Notes under the pieces: generated by a model
The model's input: the letters and a program-made list of their open reading frames with translations, nothing else
What the model was told of the DNA's origin: nothing
Databases searched by the model: none
Source: Austropuccinia psidii
Taxonomy: Eukaryota; Basidiomycota; Pucciniomycetes; Pucciniales; Sphaerophragmiaceae
Assembly: GCA_023105745.1 (NCBI GenBank)
Contig: JALGQZ010000014.1
Span: 4,869,888-4,933,887 of the forward strand
Direction of reading: 5' to 3'
DNA: 64,000 bases
Program-made: the position numbers and the translations under genes
Shown here: positions 1-12,402 of the stretch, in pieces
How the letters are laid out: every line of letters starts with the position of its first letter
Position numbering within the stretch: the stretch's first letter is position 1

Positions 1-17
1 GTTGTAACCATCACATC

Positions 18-765
18 ATGCTTAACACAATTGCGGAGTTGGATTTGGAAGACCACGAGGGCAGGAGCACTCAGGATAACTCCCCAACAATCACACAAAC
101 TATTGTGGATGTGGAAACATGCATGATTAGTAGTAAAATTTCACACCTCCTACAAAGCTTAATGAAAAACAAACAATCAAAGTGTGGTCCAACCAAATCG
201 ATGGTTTATACCCAATGGACCCAATTTCTTGATTTGTGAGTTAATTCTAATATGCATCCATTACCAATTGAATCCATCTGATGGTTTTTTTTTAGAATTG
301 GTATTGCACTTTCCTATCACTCTATCCTTTCAGAAAAAGCACAGGAGAAGGCACTGGTGAATTTCTTCAATAATCCTGAATGTGAAGTACTGATTGCATC
401 CATTGCCGCAGCTGGAACTGGCCTCAATATAGCTTGTGCTAATATTGTCTATTTAATGGTGAGGGGACCCCCAAATTTCTACCCTGATTTTTGGACCCTG
501 ATATCCACATTTCCAGGAGCCCAATTGGGACCCAGCCATTGAGGCTCAAGCTGTTGATTGACTCCATCATATTGGCCAACAACAACCTGTAAAGGTCATC
601 CACTACATCACTCCTCATTAAGTTGAGGTCAACATGCGGAAGGTACCTTTCAAGCTCATCTTTGACCCTGATTGTATTTCTATTCTAAAATCCTTCCTTA
701 TGGGAATGTCATATTCCAATCACCAACAGGTCCAAGAAAAGAAAAAATCATTAACTGCGTGAGCT
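18..765 (+). pseudogene. SNF2/RAD5-type helicase C-terminal relic
   Basis: Remnant of the C-terminal helicase lobe of a SNF2-family ATPase, which remodels chromatin or DNA-repair substrates using ATP. Conceptual splicing of GT-AG introns at 236-295 and 459-516, and probably one from about 642, joins SSKISHLLQSL, YTQWTQFLDL, AAGTGLNIA, DPAIEAQAVD and NMRK/VQEKKKSL. This order (motifs IV to VI, then the VExNMxKVQxKK tail) matches RAD5/RAD16/HLTF-like proteins. Motif VI should read DRLHRIGQ; here the first Arg is TGA and the second is His (reads D-stop-LHHIGQ). Another stop follows at TPH-stop. The N-terminal lobe would lie left of the window. It is next to transposon ORFs and was probably captured or carried by a TE (inference). 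Non-functional as read. Confidence 0.8.
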
Positions 766-1487
766 TACTGATATTATATAATTTGTGTTTGACCAAGTTG
801 ATAACTCCTGTTCACCCTGGCACAGGTCCACAATTATGAACATCATGAGCTGGATCAAGCTGCTTCAATATTTCCTCAATGAAAATGAGCAATAGAGTCT
901 TATTTCTAAGGGAGACAGTGATACATTCCAATTCATATTGTCTATATTCTGACATATTTAGCAAGTTGTTGCATCTTTAATAAATAATAATCAGATTGTA
1001 TTACACCTGCACAAATAATTCAAAAAATGTTAATTTGTAATGGTGCTATAAATTTATATTACTAAGTTATTGCAGAGCATCACCATTGGGCCTAATAACT
1101 GGCATTTCAAGTATTTTGAAGGCGCTAGTCTGCATCTTACTACAGCTCTTGAGCCAATCTTGATCAAATACCTGAAATAATAAGCCTTCTGGAATATCAC
1201 CATCATCTGGCAATCTATCAATAGTGTTTTTACCCTTTTTTTAATCTGATTACAAAACTCTATGTCTCAATCCACTTTTAATACCAACTCTTTAAATAAC
1301 TGGGAGCACAAGCGTAATCCCACTTTGTGGTAAACTTGACGGCCATTTTCCAGTACCTCCCCAGTATCTGAGCATACTCAAGGGTCATTGAATTGTGATG
1401 CTAGAATAGCAAATTTGGCCGTATCACACCATTCACAATGGCGCCACAGGTCTGCACCTAATCAAGTAGATCATCATCAGTCTTTGT
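766..1487. other. noncoding stretch between helicase relic and minus-strand ORF
   Basis: No open frame of note. The minus strand from about 1487 down to 1300 carries stop-broken sequence that may be the decayed C-terminus of the neighbouring minus-strand ORF. Nothing else is recognisable. Confidence 0.4.
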
Positions 1488-3108
1488 TCACAATGAAGAG
1501 ATACATAAACTAACCCTTTGACAAATCTTTGTGAGCTTTTGATTCTCCTTCTTTTTTACCAAATACTCAGCATCCTTTTGAGTAGAATTCCATTCTCTTT
1601 TCAAATAAGTGAAATATTGCTCCATTAAAGCCACCACAACCCCATAGTTATTATGATCCTTGTTCCAACAGTAATGATGATACTTGGTGCTGACAAGTGC
1701 AAGACGGAATTTACAGTAAAACACCATAGACATCAACTCATTGAACAGATGTTGCCATTAGCTCACCCAGTCCCAAGTGAATTGCTTTAGTCCTAGCTTG
1801 TGGAGCTCATTTTTACAGTAGCTTTGGAAACCCTGAGACTGAACCTGTGTTGATGGCTCATTGAAAACATCCTTGGGGACATATCCGAGATTCCCAGCCA
1901 CTTGAATTGCAATTTCACGCTCTTCTGTGCTGGGTGGTGCTGGTAGTGAGGAAAAATCCTTATCCCTAACTTTGAGTAGGAACAGGCAATGGGCAGGTAC
2001 TTCTGATCTCATTCCATGGACATTCTCTGGAAGTTCTGCCTTCAGCCATTTTTTTTGTTCCTTCTGGCTTGCACGTTTTGCCATATTGTGAGCTTTACAA
2101 GCCTGGTTCCTTTGCTGTCTGCCCTCAGATTTTTCAAGCATACTCTGGGCAAGGCCCATTTGAGGATGGGTGAACTCACTATTTGACTGAGTTCTATGCT
2201 CATGCCCCATGAAATTGTCCCTCCTTGGTTCATCATTTGTTTCCATTTGAGTTGGAGACATGTTCTCATCCTCATCATACACAATTTTTTCTCTTGATGA
2301 ACTGGCATGAGCTGTTCTTGGTTTGGAGGCATATGGATGATGACTTCCAGTGACTTTCTCTCTATGGACCAGAGGTGAAGATGCATCAAGTTTATCACCT
2401 GCCATGCAAATCATCAGTTAACACATCAAAACATTAATGAAGACTGGTCATACTCACAATCTTCAATTGGCTCCTGAGATCAGACTGACTTGCCTTTAGG
2501 TGCCATATCTAACCCATGAAACAAACATATCAAATTGTGAAAAAGTTTATACTCCAAAATTAAAATGACTTACTTTGATGAAGCGTCAATCCTGGATTTC
2601 CCTCCAACATACCACTCCAAGTTACATTTTCCAATGGTCTTTTTCATCGCCCCCCATCAACCTGCCTTTCATAGCCCACATGAACCTGAGATCCTGATGG
2701 AATATTGAGGGTTGGCTGTTTACTTTGTCCAAAAGGATCCTGGGATGCAACTGGATTCCGACTGGGATTAAGGAGGAACTCATGTGGAAATTTTGATTGG
2801 GGATTAGCATTTGATGAGATTTGAGGTGTGCCTTCTGGCCCCTGAGACACATGAATTTGTGTATTAGTGGGATTTGGGGTAATTTGAGTGACGGAAATAC
2901 TTGGGATTGATCAAGTGCTTGAAGTTGGAGCCTTTGGATTTCCCACATCAATGTTAAGACCTGATACATTCATTGAGGATGAAATAGGGGTTGTGAGAGG
3001 AATGTTGGGACTCAATTGTGACTGTGTTTGAACATATTCTATGCTAGATTCACTATCTGAGTCATGAACAGAACCTGAACAGGATTTATGTGACTTGGAA
3101 GATGACAT
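1488..3108 (-). pseudogene. transposon-associated hypothetical protein, broken
   Basis: One decayed minus-strand gene. The frame from 3108 (MSSSKSHKSC...) to 2644 is continuous except for a TGA at 2911-2913. It is rich in Ser, Pro, Gln and Asn and looks disordered. GT-AG introns fit at 2509-2573 and 2399-2457. A second possible start lies in the middle exon (MAPKGKSV, then TGA). The last exon runs from 2398 through LGLKQFTWDW, a single TGA at 1758-1760, then NELMSMVFYCKFRLA and HHYCWNKDHNNYG to 1488. The conserved-looking part is the Trp/His/Tyr-rich C-terminal 120 residues. I do not recognise a family; its position opposite a Tnp2-type transposase suggests an accessory ORF of the same DNA transposon (inference). 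It could instead be an unrelated rust gene family. Confidence 0.55.
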
Positions 3109-3329
3109 AAGGGCTGAAAAAGTACAGTAATATTTTTAACTAGATAAAACACCTCAGTATTATGATAAAATATAGTGATATTAGATGAAATCTTTTCAAA
3201 TGTGGAATAGAGAAATTCTATGAATAGTTGGAACCAAGTGTTGCATGGAAGTCCAATGAGACTCTTTTTAGGAGAATTCACCCTTCCTCCTCTTGAGCTC
3301 CTCCACTTTTGTCGGAAACCACCCTGCAT

Positions 3330-4282
3330 GGCCTACCACCACATAATGTAATATTTCCTTGATCTCAAAGGGGACCCATCATCCATAAGTAATCATATTT
3401 GGTAACATTTCCGCCTCCCCATTGTCACATTTTGTGAACTATCCAAACTGCCAATAAATGCATTGAAATTGCACAGCATTGTACATCTGTAAAGGGGTAT
3501 ATTCATGAAGGATTTACCCACAAAAGAGACAACACCTTTTCAAGAAAGGCGAGACAATCCAAATTACATTCCAACCAATTAAAAGCCTGCTGCACTCAAG
3601 CCAAATACCGAGACTTTAGCTGCACTCCAACCCCTTATGTAATAGAGTTATATTTTTATGTCTGTAATAAGGTTTAAGCCATGAACAATGGCATGCCACC
3701 GTACATGGTTTGAATGTTAATCCCCTCAATTCAATGTTGACACATCCCTATTGGAATGCCCCTCAAGGGTCAAAGCTGCAGTATCACAATGTGTAAATAA
3801 AATAGAATATGTATGAGCATTGAGCAGCATGGCATTTTACCCAATTAAACTCCTAACCAATTCTGCCATCCAGATGAGACATGTTACACTTTATCTGCTG
3901 CAGCTCACACACCATTACAAATGGGATAATATCCTCAGATTGCTCAAATCATCTCCCCCTTCATAAATAATCACTCAATTTTTTTTCCAATTAATAACAC
4001 TCCTAAACACTTTCACATCAGCCATAGATATTTATACACAAACCAACCGTACTCCCAATTCCTGCAAAAATGACAACCTGTCACTATTTCTCAATGGGTA
4101 TATGCATGTGTCAACACTGCTCAGCGCATAAACACTATTCCCCTGAGGGTGATAGGCACAGAGTTTCCTTCACACCTTTCCAATATAAACAGCACATTAA
4201 AAAGCTCAAATAAACCATTGCACCCAAATCTCTTCCAAACATCCCTACTTCTGCATCAGGATCTGAGTGCCCACAGCTTCTA
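3330..4282. other. spacer between divergent TE ORFs
   Basis: No ORF. The spacer separates the minus-strand accessory ORF from the plus-strand transposase, so it may hold promoters for both. An AATATAAACAG TATA-like site lies near 4180, about 100 bp before the transposase ATG. Confidence 0.35.
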
Positions 4283-7185
4283 TTGGATCAAATATTCCCA
4301 GCTGATTATTCACAATTGACCCAAAGCACCTTCTCCACAGCACCGGGTCTCTATTCAACTGCACAGAAACCATACAGCAGCAGTCAAACCCTTCCCCCAC
4401 AAGACCTTGGAATTATAATATCTGCCATTCTATCATTAACATATAATATACCGCGCAGGGCTTCACGCATTCTCAACCCCTCCCTGAACCTTCTGATCAA
4501 GTCCAGCATCTCAAGCTCCAGTGGTCCCCCCACTCCTGCATTCCATATACCTCAAGATCTGAGTACCATATTTGAACATCTCCAATTGGAACCAGTGATT
4601 CAAAACTATATATTTTGTCCTCAATGTTTCTCTCTTAATGGCCTTACTGAATCAGTCACAATTGACCAACCCCACTGTAAACGCCATAATGACCCAAATG
4701 ATCATGATCCCCTTTGCACACAATCATTAGGCAAATTCATCTATTCATTTGAACCCCACACCCAAAACACAACCAACATGAAGAAAAAATTTATACCAAA
4801 AAAACATTTCATTTATCAGCCATTCAAAAATTGGCTTGCCAGATTTCTCCAGTGGGCTGGAATTATGGAAATTCTGCATCAACATCAACAATCCAAACTC
4901 CCAAAGGCTCCACCAAATGTGACATCTGGGATGGATTGGTCTGGAGACGTTTCACTGGCACTAGAAATATCAACAGCCCCCCATTCCTGGTGCATTGGCC
5001 TTCTCCATTTATGTGGGCTGGCTTAATGCACATAGAAAGTCAACCCGGTTTGCTAGAATTGGACCTATCATGCTTATTTGTCTTAATCTCCCCCCAAGTG
5101 AAAGATTGAAGCCAGAGAATGTCTATGTTGCAGGAATCATCCCTGGTCCGAAGGAGCCAACTACCCTTCAATTGAATTACCTATTAATGCCACTCATCAA
5201 CAAGCTCAAAGAGCTATGGCAAGGTTACCATTTTTCACCCACCCCAACAAGTCCTTCAGAATCCTTTATCCATGTTGCCATCCTCACAGCCATTGCAGAT
5301 GTGGTTGCCATGCGCAAGTGTACTGGATTTATTTCCAATTCAGGAAACCACTTTTGTAATTTTTGCACCATTCACAAAGCTCAAATTGAAGAAATTGGTC
5401 CTCAATTTCACTACACACGCTCATACCACAATAATAAATCAACCATTGCGAAATGGCTTCAGGCATCCCCACAACAAAGACAAGCAATTTTTTCTGAGTA
5501 TGGAGTGCAATATTCAATTTTGGAAGACCTTCCGTATTGGGATGCAACCAGAATGGTTAATCTTGACATAATGCATAATTTAATACTTGGAATTTTGAAG
5601 GATCATGAAACTTTCAAATTGTGCATTCCAGAGTCAAAATCAAAAATTTACTTCAGGTCCTGCAGGAAATCCAATGACACCAACAGTTTAGACTCAGATT
5701 CCATGACCTCCAACAGCTCTCTTGATAAAATCACATTGAGAGAGGCCCGCTCCCTGAGAAGAGACACAGCAAAAATAATAAATGAGCCACTCCCCACTAC
5801 TTCCCAATGCCCACCCCTCACATGGAACATCCATCTAGTGCTTCTGCAGAGATTCCTTCATTTGATGCGGATTACATCCCCTCTGAATTGGATATCACTG
5901 CACTGAGTGATCACCAGATCAAGGGTGAGGCTCTGGAGCATCTACGACAAATCATATCTGACACCATAATTCCCTCATCATGGACAAGAGTACCTTGCAA
6001 CATGTGTTCCCCCTCTCATGGTAGCTTAAAAGCCTCTGAATGGGCTCTCTTATATAAGGTCTATATTCCATTTTTAATGCTCAGCCAACAGATGTCATTA
6101 GATGCACACCAATATGCCAACACTCAAAAACAAATGGGTCAGTCAGAAGAACTTGCAAATGAACTAACCAAGAATACATTCCATTTGATTAGTGCTATCA
6201 ACATTGCCACAAGCTGGACTGTTTCAATAGAAGATGTGACTGCATTTGCTGAACATTGGAAAAAATTCCACGTTTCCAATCAAGACCTGTTCCCAAAACA
6301 GAAAAGTAAACCAAATCATCATTTTGCTGCTCATATTCCCAAACTCTTCCAACGTTGGGGCCCAGAGCAAGCCTCAGCCACATGGGGTTATGAGCGCTTG
6401 ATTGGAGTATTTGCAAAGATGCCAACAAATAACAAAATATGTATGTCAATTAATAAGATAAATATATTCACATTGATTAAACACCTGAACTGAATAAGAC
6501 TAACTTCTTGCAACTCTGAATAGATGATATAGATAAAACCTCACTTCAACATATCTGTCAATGTTCCAGCCTTTCTGTTCTCCTGAAATTCCCATCTGTG
6601 CCATGTGAAATAAAACAGCTTTTTGAATCACAGCGACCTGCCCTGTTCAATCACCATAAATATAACAAACCATCCCGCCATGACCAACAAAATTATTATT
6701 GCCTGGTTGAGTACTTACAGAATTTTCATGCAAAAAGGGAAATAGTTTATTGGATCAGCTTAGAAACTATTGTGCAATCCACAAGTCATCCCACTTCAAG
6801 GATTGTCTCACCTTGGTATTTTCCAGTTTCAAACATTAATATTGGGAAAAATATATTTTCAACTGAATCCAAAAATGTCAGCAACAGTGTGATATGTTTT
6901 CTGAGGGGAAACCCACAACAATTTGGTATTATTAATAGCATTTTTGAAGTCTCTGAGCCATCTAGCATGCTGAGAAATAACCTTCTGATCTTAAAAACTT
7001 TGAAGATTTATGTGAATTTCTTACCAGATTGACCACATCTCAATATTTATAAAGCTTTTGGTTTTGATGATGGACACTTGATTATATCTGAAGAAGAAAT
7101 AGAAGGTAACTGTGGATTGTATGATAACAAAGTTCTGTCATGTGGACTGCTTGTAATGATAAAGCTGTTATTTCATGATATTTAG
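4283..7185 (+). pseudogene. Tnp2-like (CACTA/EnSpm) transposase, frameshifted
   Basis: Cut-and-paste DNA transposase of the Tnp2/Transposase_21 type found in many basidiomycetes. The frame opens at 4283 with FCPQC and a CX-rich segment (zinc-ribbon-like) near residue 115. A frame shift then falls at about 4900-5000: DIWDGLVWRRFTGTRNINSP is in one frame and FSIYVGWLNAHRKSTR in the next. Core motifs follow: PENVYVAGIIPGPKEPT, NFCTIHKAQIEEIG, and NLDIMHNLILGILKDH, the family's D-x-MHN signature. A further frame change occurs around 5800. A GT-AG intron fits 6441-6523 (phase 1) and restores NNKI-YDIDKTSLQHICQC. The 3' exon is stop-broken at 7030. At least two frameshifts and one stop make it inactive. 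The divergent ORF at 1488-3108 may belong to the same element. Terminal repeats were not found. Confidence 0.8.
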
Positions 7186-7365
7186 TCTACAAAAATGAAA
7201 ATCTCTCAGATTCATTAGCAATTTTGCTAGTGAAATAACTGCCTCAAAATTTAGTGACAGAGACATGCCATTGGGACAAGCAAAGCCCATTATTTCACAT
7301 TGTCACAAGGAACTTACTATTTTGACATTGGTTACAGTGTGAATAAGCCAAGTTCAATGATCAAA
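7186..7365. other. short noncoding stretch
   Basis: AT-rich tail after the transposase relic; nothing recognisable. Confidence 0.4.
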
Positions 7366-7841
7366 TGACCCACACACACACCTTTCACAGCATCCAAAAT
7401 TTCTAACGGCGCCATCATCATGTTGGAAGGGTAATTGGCCCTTGCGCACCCACACCTTCCAAGAGTGGTTTCATGTGTCACCCACAAATGGTCAATGCCA
7501 CATGACATTAGGCCCTCACATTTATTGCCTTTGTGTGCATGTGTCACCCGTGCACCCACTGCATTTTGCAGCGGGCTCTAACCATGTCACCCCCTCCTGC
7601 TGAGCTAGCTGATTCATGGCTACACAAAATTAGGACAACACATCATTTGGCCATGGTGTGCCCGTCACACACACACCCGCACCCACGGTATTGTGCAGCG
7701 GGCTCTACCAGTGTCATCTGCAAAATGACAATCCCTCTCAGGCGGAGTCCTTTCATGGATGACCTGGTGAAGTCAAACCCCCTGCCTACATCAAGACTGG
7801 CTGAAGGACCTCTTTGATGTGTGTGTGTGCAAACAGGTGGG
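7366..7841. repeat. GC-richer repeated segment with possible short inverted ends
   Basis: Base composition rises sharply. GACCCACACACACACC at the left is partly matched in reverse complement at the right (CAGGTGGGTC preceded by GTGTGTGTGTGC). Inside, imperfect direct modules recur: GCAGCGGGCTCTA occurs near 7570 and again near 7697, each after a CACCCAC/CGCACCCAC run and followed by a GTGTCA or ATGTCA. ORFs here are shadows. It may be a small non-autonomous element or a microsatellite-seeded duplication; the class is unknown. Confidence 0.35.
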
Positions 7842-8050
7842 TCTTGTGTAATTTTTACCAACCATCAGACGGTTGCAGGATGATCAGGTGGTGAGGAATC
7901 TGAGTTGAAGGAACAGGGGAACCAATATTGGTGGATGTCACAGGATTTGGTGTAAGACAAGAGTGTGACGTGTGCTCAACGTTTGCTTGATTTTTGCTTG
8001 ACGTGAGCTTGAGTTTTATCCTTCTTGATGTGAAGTCAATCGCCAATGAT

Positions 8051-10016
8051 TGACATGAGATTTTCCCTGGTGATTGTAGAGACCAATGCATCCAATTATG
8101 CCTTGGGTGCTGTACTGAGTCAGGAAAACATCCCATTTCATCTGATAGCCACAAGCTTATTCCAGAAGAGCTCAACTACAAGATTCATGACAAGGAACTT
8201 CTTGGAATAGTCTGGGCTCTCAAGTGCTGGAGGGCTTTTCCTCTTTCTTTATCTTTCCCTTTTGAAGTTCTCACTTATAACTCTTCTCTGAAATGCTTCA
8301 TGACCTCCAAGGTCCTTACTCACCATCAAGGCCACTGGGCTGAATTCCTTTCTGAATTTCACTTTTGTATCACTTACTGCCTCGACTGCCTAGCTACTCT
8401 TCCAGATGCCTTATCATGTAGGGACAATGTTTATCTGGAGAGGGGGGAGGATTTCATCAGCAAGAATCCAATGAACTTCCAACAACTCATTAAGCAAGAT
8501 GAAGTCCAACCATCAATATTCTTTGCAGTCAAGGTGGGATCTTTTTCAAATTTGATTGAATCAATTCAGAAGGTGCTATGGAAAAATTCTCAATAAAGAG
8601 GTACCCTGCAAGATTTGAGGAAAGGTAAATTTATTGAAAATTATTCTCTTGATCCTTTTTCCAACCTTCTGCTGTTAAAAGATCAGGTGGTGGCTGCAAA
8701 GGACCCCACAGTTCAGCTCAGTATACTTCAAAATTGCCATTACTCTCTTCCAGGTGGCCATCCTGGCCAAGAGAACACTCTCAAGCTTGTCAAGCTGCCT
8801 TTCCACTGGTCTTGAATGACTCAATTCATTAAGGACTATGTTTCATCCTGTCAACATTGTTCAAGAAACAAGAAAATGGATCAAAAGAAGTCTGGACTCC
8901 TAAAACCTCTTCCAATTCCAAATGGTCCTTGGATTTTCCTTTCAATGGACTTTATCACTAAACTGCCACTGTCCAACTCCTTTGATTCAAATATGATAAT
9001 AGTGGACAGGTTCTCAAAAATGGCAGTATTTATTCCAACAATGTCTTCAATTCCTTCATTGTATTTGGACCAATAATGCATCAAGAATATTTTCTCAAAG
9101 CATGGCCTTCCTTCAAGCATTGTTAGTGATGGAGGTTCCATTTTTGTTTCTTCTTTTTGGACCAATCTTTGTCAGCAGCTCAAGATTTCAAGATATCTTT
9201 CAACTGCTTACCATTAATAAATTTATGGATAGAAAGAGAGTGTAAATCAGATACTAGAACAGTATCTTTGAATGTATTTCAGCTATCATCATGATGATTG
9301 GAACAGCTGGCTCCCTCTGACTGAATTTTCTTACAATAGCTCTGACCACTCTTCAACAAAAAATCACAATTTTTCACTGTTTATGGAAGAGATCCTCAAT
9401 TTGACTCAGTTCATATTCCTCAAGCTACTCCTGCTGGAAGGTTATCAGCAAAAATTCAATCAGTACAGCAAGATTTCAAGAGAGAACTTTAAGTTGCCAT
9501 AAACAGGTTTAAGAGGTATGCAGATAAAAGTAGAGCAAGTCCACCTGTTTTCAATCCTGGTGATGTGGTATGGCTTTCTTCCAAGAATATAATACAACTA
9601 AACCCACCAAAAAACTTTCTGAAAGATGGTTGCATCCTTTTCCAATTATAATGAAAGTCAGCACTCATGCCTACCATCAGAATGGAATTCCATTAACCCA
9701 GTCTCCCACATTTCACTCTGAGAACCAATCAAGACATCAACAGTCCTAAATCCCCCTCAAGAGCCTCCTCCTCCAATTAACATTGAAGAATAAGAGTAAT
9801 GGGAATTCTCTCAAATACCGGACTCAAAGCTTAGGAGAGGAAAATTATGGTATTTGGTGGAATGGAAAGGTTTCAGTCAAGAAGCAGAAATATCAACTTC
9901 AGAACCAACCAAAAACCTCAAGAATTGTCCTGAACTTGTCAAGGATTTTCATTCTTTATATCCTGACCAGCCAGGACCCAATTCTCCAGGAGCTGGGTGA
10001 GGAGAGGAGTTACCAA
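8051..10016 (+). pseudogene. Gypsy chromovirus 3' pol relic: RNase H, integrase, chromodomain
   Basis: 3' half of a Ty3/Gypsy pol polyprotein in at least four frames. RNase H: LVIVETNASNYALGAVLSQ at 8067, then a frameshift, ELNYKIHDKELLGIVWALK, and the RNase H/integrase linker TLPDALSCRDN. Integrase: HHCC zinc site (GGHPGQENTL, CQHCSRNKK), catalytic core LSMDFITKLPLS, VDRFSKMAVFIP, SIVSDGG, then a broken QTERVNQILEQ-like segment and the FNPGDVVWLSSKNI C-terminal region. A chromodomain-like stretch (WYLVEW-type, read as GIWWNGKVS) lies near 9850-9950. Many Arg codons have become Cys or stop (WRAF is preceded by C, DALSRRD reads DALSCRD). Gag, protease and RT are absent; the 5' break is just before RNase H. 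A 3' LTR follows. Confidence 0.85.
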
Positions 10017-10757
10017 AAGTAAGTCCCATTCCTGGTATGCACCTTTAGACTTATTCTACCCTTTTTGTTGTAAGCATCACCTTTGCCACTATGTGAGAAC
10101 TCTGAAAATTTTGGATGCAGATCCTTGGCCATGCTTTCAACATCAATTCCAAACTTATGGCTATTTTCACTTGGAAAAACGGACCATCCTTTCTTAATTA
10201 TTTTTAAAGTTATTATTCTTTTGAATTCACTACTCAAAAAATTCTTCTTTTAATTTATGGAACTGTTGGGAGTGGTAACTATTTGAAGTAAGTTCCTCTC
10301 CTGGTGTGCACTTTCCCTGAGGGGTCTACAATCTGTCGAAAAATCACTTTGGAAACTCTGTGAGAACCTGGAATCAACTTTTCCTTTCCAGGTCCTTGGC
10401 AATTTTTCAAAATCAAAGTACCCAAAGCTGTGATGCAGACTGGATCCTCCTCAACATTCATTCCTTTTTTATTTTCATTCTTTTACTATTTCCATTATAC
10501 CTTTTTTAAAAAATTTCTTTCTCATAAACTTAATTCTAAAATCTTTATGTCTACTCATTTCTTCAAATCCCAAAGCCAAATGTCAAATGAAGACCCAATC
10601 TTTCTCATGTCATATGCCAACCCCTCATCAGTTAAAAGTTTTTGCTTCAAGATTTGACACCTATGGAATCCCTCCATCATATCCATCTCAAAAGCCGCAA
10701 CAGGCTTCTAACTTGTCTTGGTGCTCAGGAGCTCACAGCTCAAGGCAGGGGGGGTAC
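10017..10757 (+). other. Gypsy 3' untranslated spacer with imperfect repeat and polypurine tract
   Basis: Noncoding DNA between the chromodomain relic and the LTR. Two imperfect direct copies start near 10017 (AAGTAAGTCCCATTCCTGG) and 10287 (AAGTAAGTTCCTCTCCTGG), each followed about 100 bp later by a ...CTGTGAGAAC/CCTTGGC... block. The polypurine tract is CAAGGCAGGGGGGG at 10741-10754, immediately before the LTR's TGTCACAACC. The tract primes plus-strand synthesis in LTR elements. Confidence 0.6.
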
Positions 10758-12393
10758 TGTCACAACCATGGGAAAACTGCCTCCCAATTGGCTTTTATGG
10801 CAAGTCAAGCCACTACCAATGCATGGCCAATTGGCCGTATTATCAATCCTAGGCCATCTGACCACTCATGGTGTGGAATGGCTCTTTGGCCATATCCATG
10901 GCCTCAAACCCCAAATAAGGCCCTCAGGTCATATCCTGCTCCATTGGCCCTTTTGTCCAATTTCCAACCTCACCAACCCCCAGGCCAATACCCCTAATTT
11001 TGGGCCTGTGTGGTCATCCAGCCTTCCAGGGGCCTCTGGCCCCCCATCTTTGATTAAGGGGTTTAGAGCATAAATGGCATATTTGGGCCATTTAGACCCC
11101 CTAAGGCCTGTACAGCCTGTGGGCTGTGGGATGCATTAGGCCCCTTTTGGCCTAATTCCAATGAGGCAAAAAGGCCCCAAGGGGGCATACAAGAAGCACC
11201 CAATTACAAGTGGGCCTACCTGAGACTACTCTGGCCATAATATCCCAGAAGTCCCAAAATGGTTAAAGGACCCAAGACACCCAGAATGACCATAAATGGC
11301 CATATCCCTCAAACACCAACCCATGGCCTCTGGTAATAACCAGAGTCCACCAGCCACCTTCAATAAGAGGTTTCCCCTCAACATCAGGGAGACTTCTGGC
11401 CCAGCTTAATGGACCCAAATCTGCAGGAACCAGGAGTGGTGCATATATGGTATTATATAGCATTATGCACTATTTTTCCTCAGAAATTCAATGGTGAAGT
11501 TTTGAGGACTTCATTGTGCCATTTAGAATCTAGTCCCCAGGCCAATCACCCATTTCAAAGGAAGGTTTCAGCCCCTCTGTCTTACAATCCATGGCAGCTA
11601 CCACAAGACCATTCAAGGACCCTAACTCCCTGGCTTTCCAGGTGTTGGGTATATCATTCAAACAGTATTCCACCAAGGAAATACTGGCCCAGGATTCTTC
11701 AAGGGAAATTTCAAGAGGTTTTAATTATTCAAATCAGTTTTCAAGGCATCAAGAAGTCCAGAACGTCTTGGAAAACTCAATTGGTCCATACAGGGCGTAT
11801 TCTGAAAGCCTGTATCGAATTGGCCCATTTGGGTCAATTAATATTTCACTTTTGTAATTCAAGACACACAGCTCACTTATCAAAATGGAAATATCTGTAT
11901 TGACCCAAAACAGTCAATACAGCAGGGTGATCAACTCTCCAGGATCAGTCTTCAGCTTTTCACATATACTGGACACCTTTCCTTTCCTGTGTACTTCTTC
12001 CCCAGTTAATTAATACATTGGATCTATATTTATTCTTATTCCATTTTCATTATTTAAGTAAATACTGATAATCTTAAGTAAGTCATTTTCACTTCTTTGT
12101 CTGCCTGTCAGTTGATATTGGTGGTCATATCCTTTACTAATTCCACTTTTCTTTCTGGAAGGTTGAAAAAGTGAATTGAGGATTCACTTTGTCTTGCTCT
12201 TTGGCCCTTGGCTTTCTTTTATTATTCCTTGGCCTGTGGCTTCATTCTTATCTTTGTAATATCTTGTACTGCTCTCATTTTCCCTTAAATAAGTATATTC
12301 TTCTTTATTCCTTTTATCTTTGGTGCCCTCCAAGTGAGTCCCTGATTCCTGAGTTCCAGGCCACTATTGCTATTCCCAAGAGCCCCTGTGACA
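10758..12393 (+). mobile_element. 3' LTR of Gypsy family A (1636 bp)
   Basis: Begins TGTCACAACC directly after a polypurine tract and ends GCCCCTGTGACA, giving the TG...CA ends of an LTR. The same ends bound the minus-strand LTR at 26245-27799, and the two share blocks throughout: GGCCAATTGG-rich U3, the ATATATGGTATTATATA core, the CTTTCTGGAAGGTTG motif, and TTCCAGGCCACT near the end. A TATA-containing imperfect palindrome lies at 11437-11470, about 680 bp from the start, and probably marks the promoter. ORFs inside are shadows. The 5-bp flank at the right is CTGTT; no matching flank can be tested because the 5' half is missing. Confidence 0.8.
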
Positions 12394-12402
12394 CTGTTAT
12401 AA

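Noticed and set aside
5329..5547. minus-strand ORFs within 5.3-6.9 kb
   Set aside because: Shadows of the Tnp2 transposase coding strand.
10587..11903. ORFs of 66-164 aa in and next to the LTR, and similar ones at 26577-27807
   Set aside because: They lie in LTR sequence in both orientations, lack domains, and differ between LTR copies.
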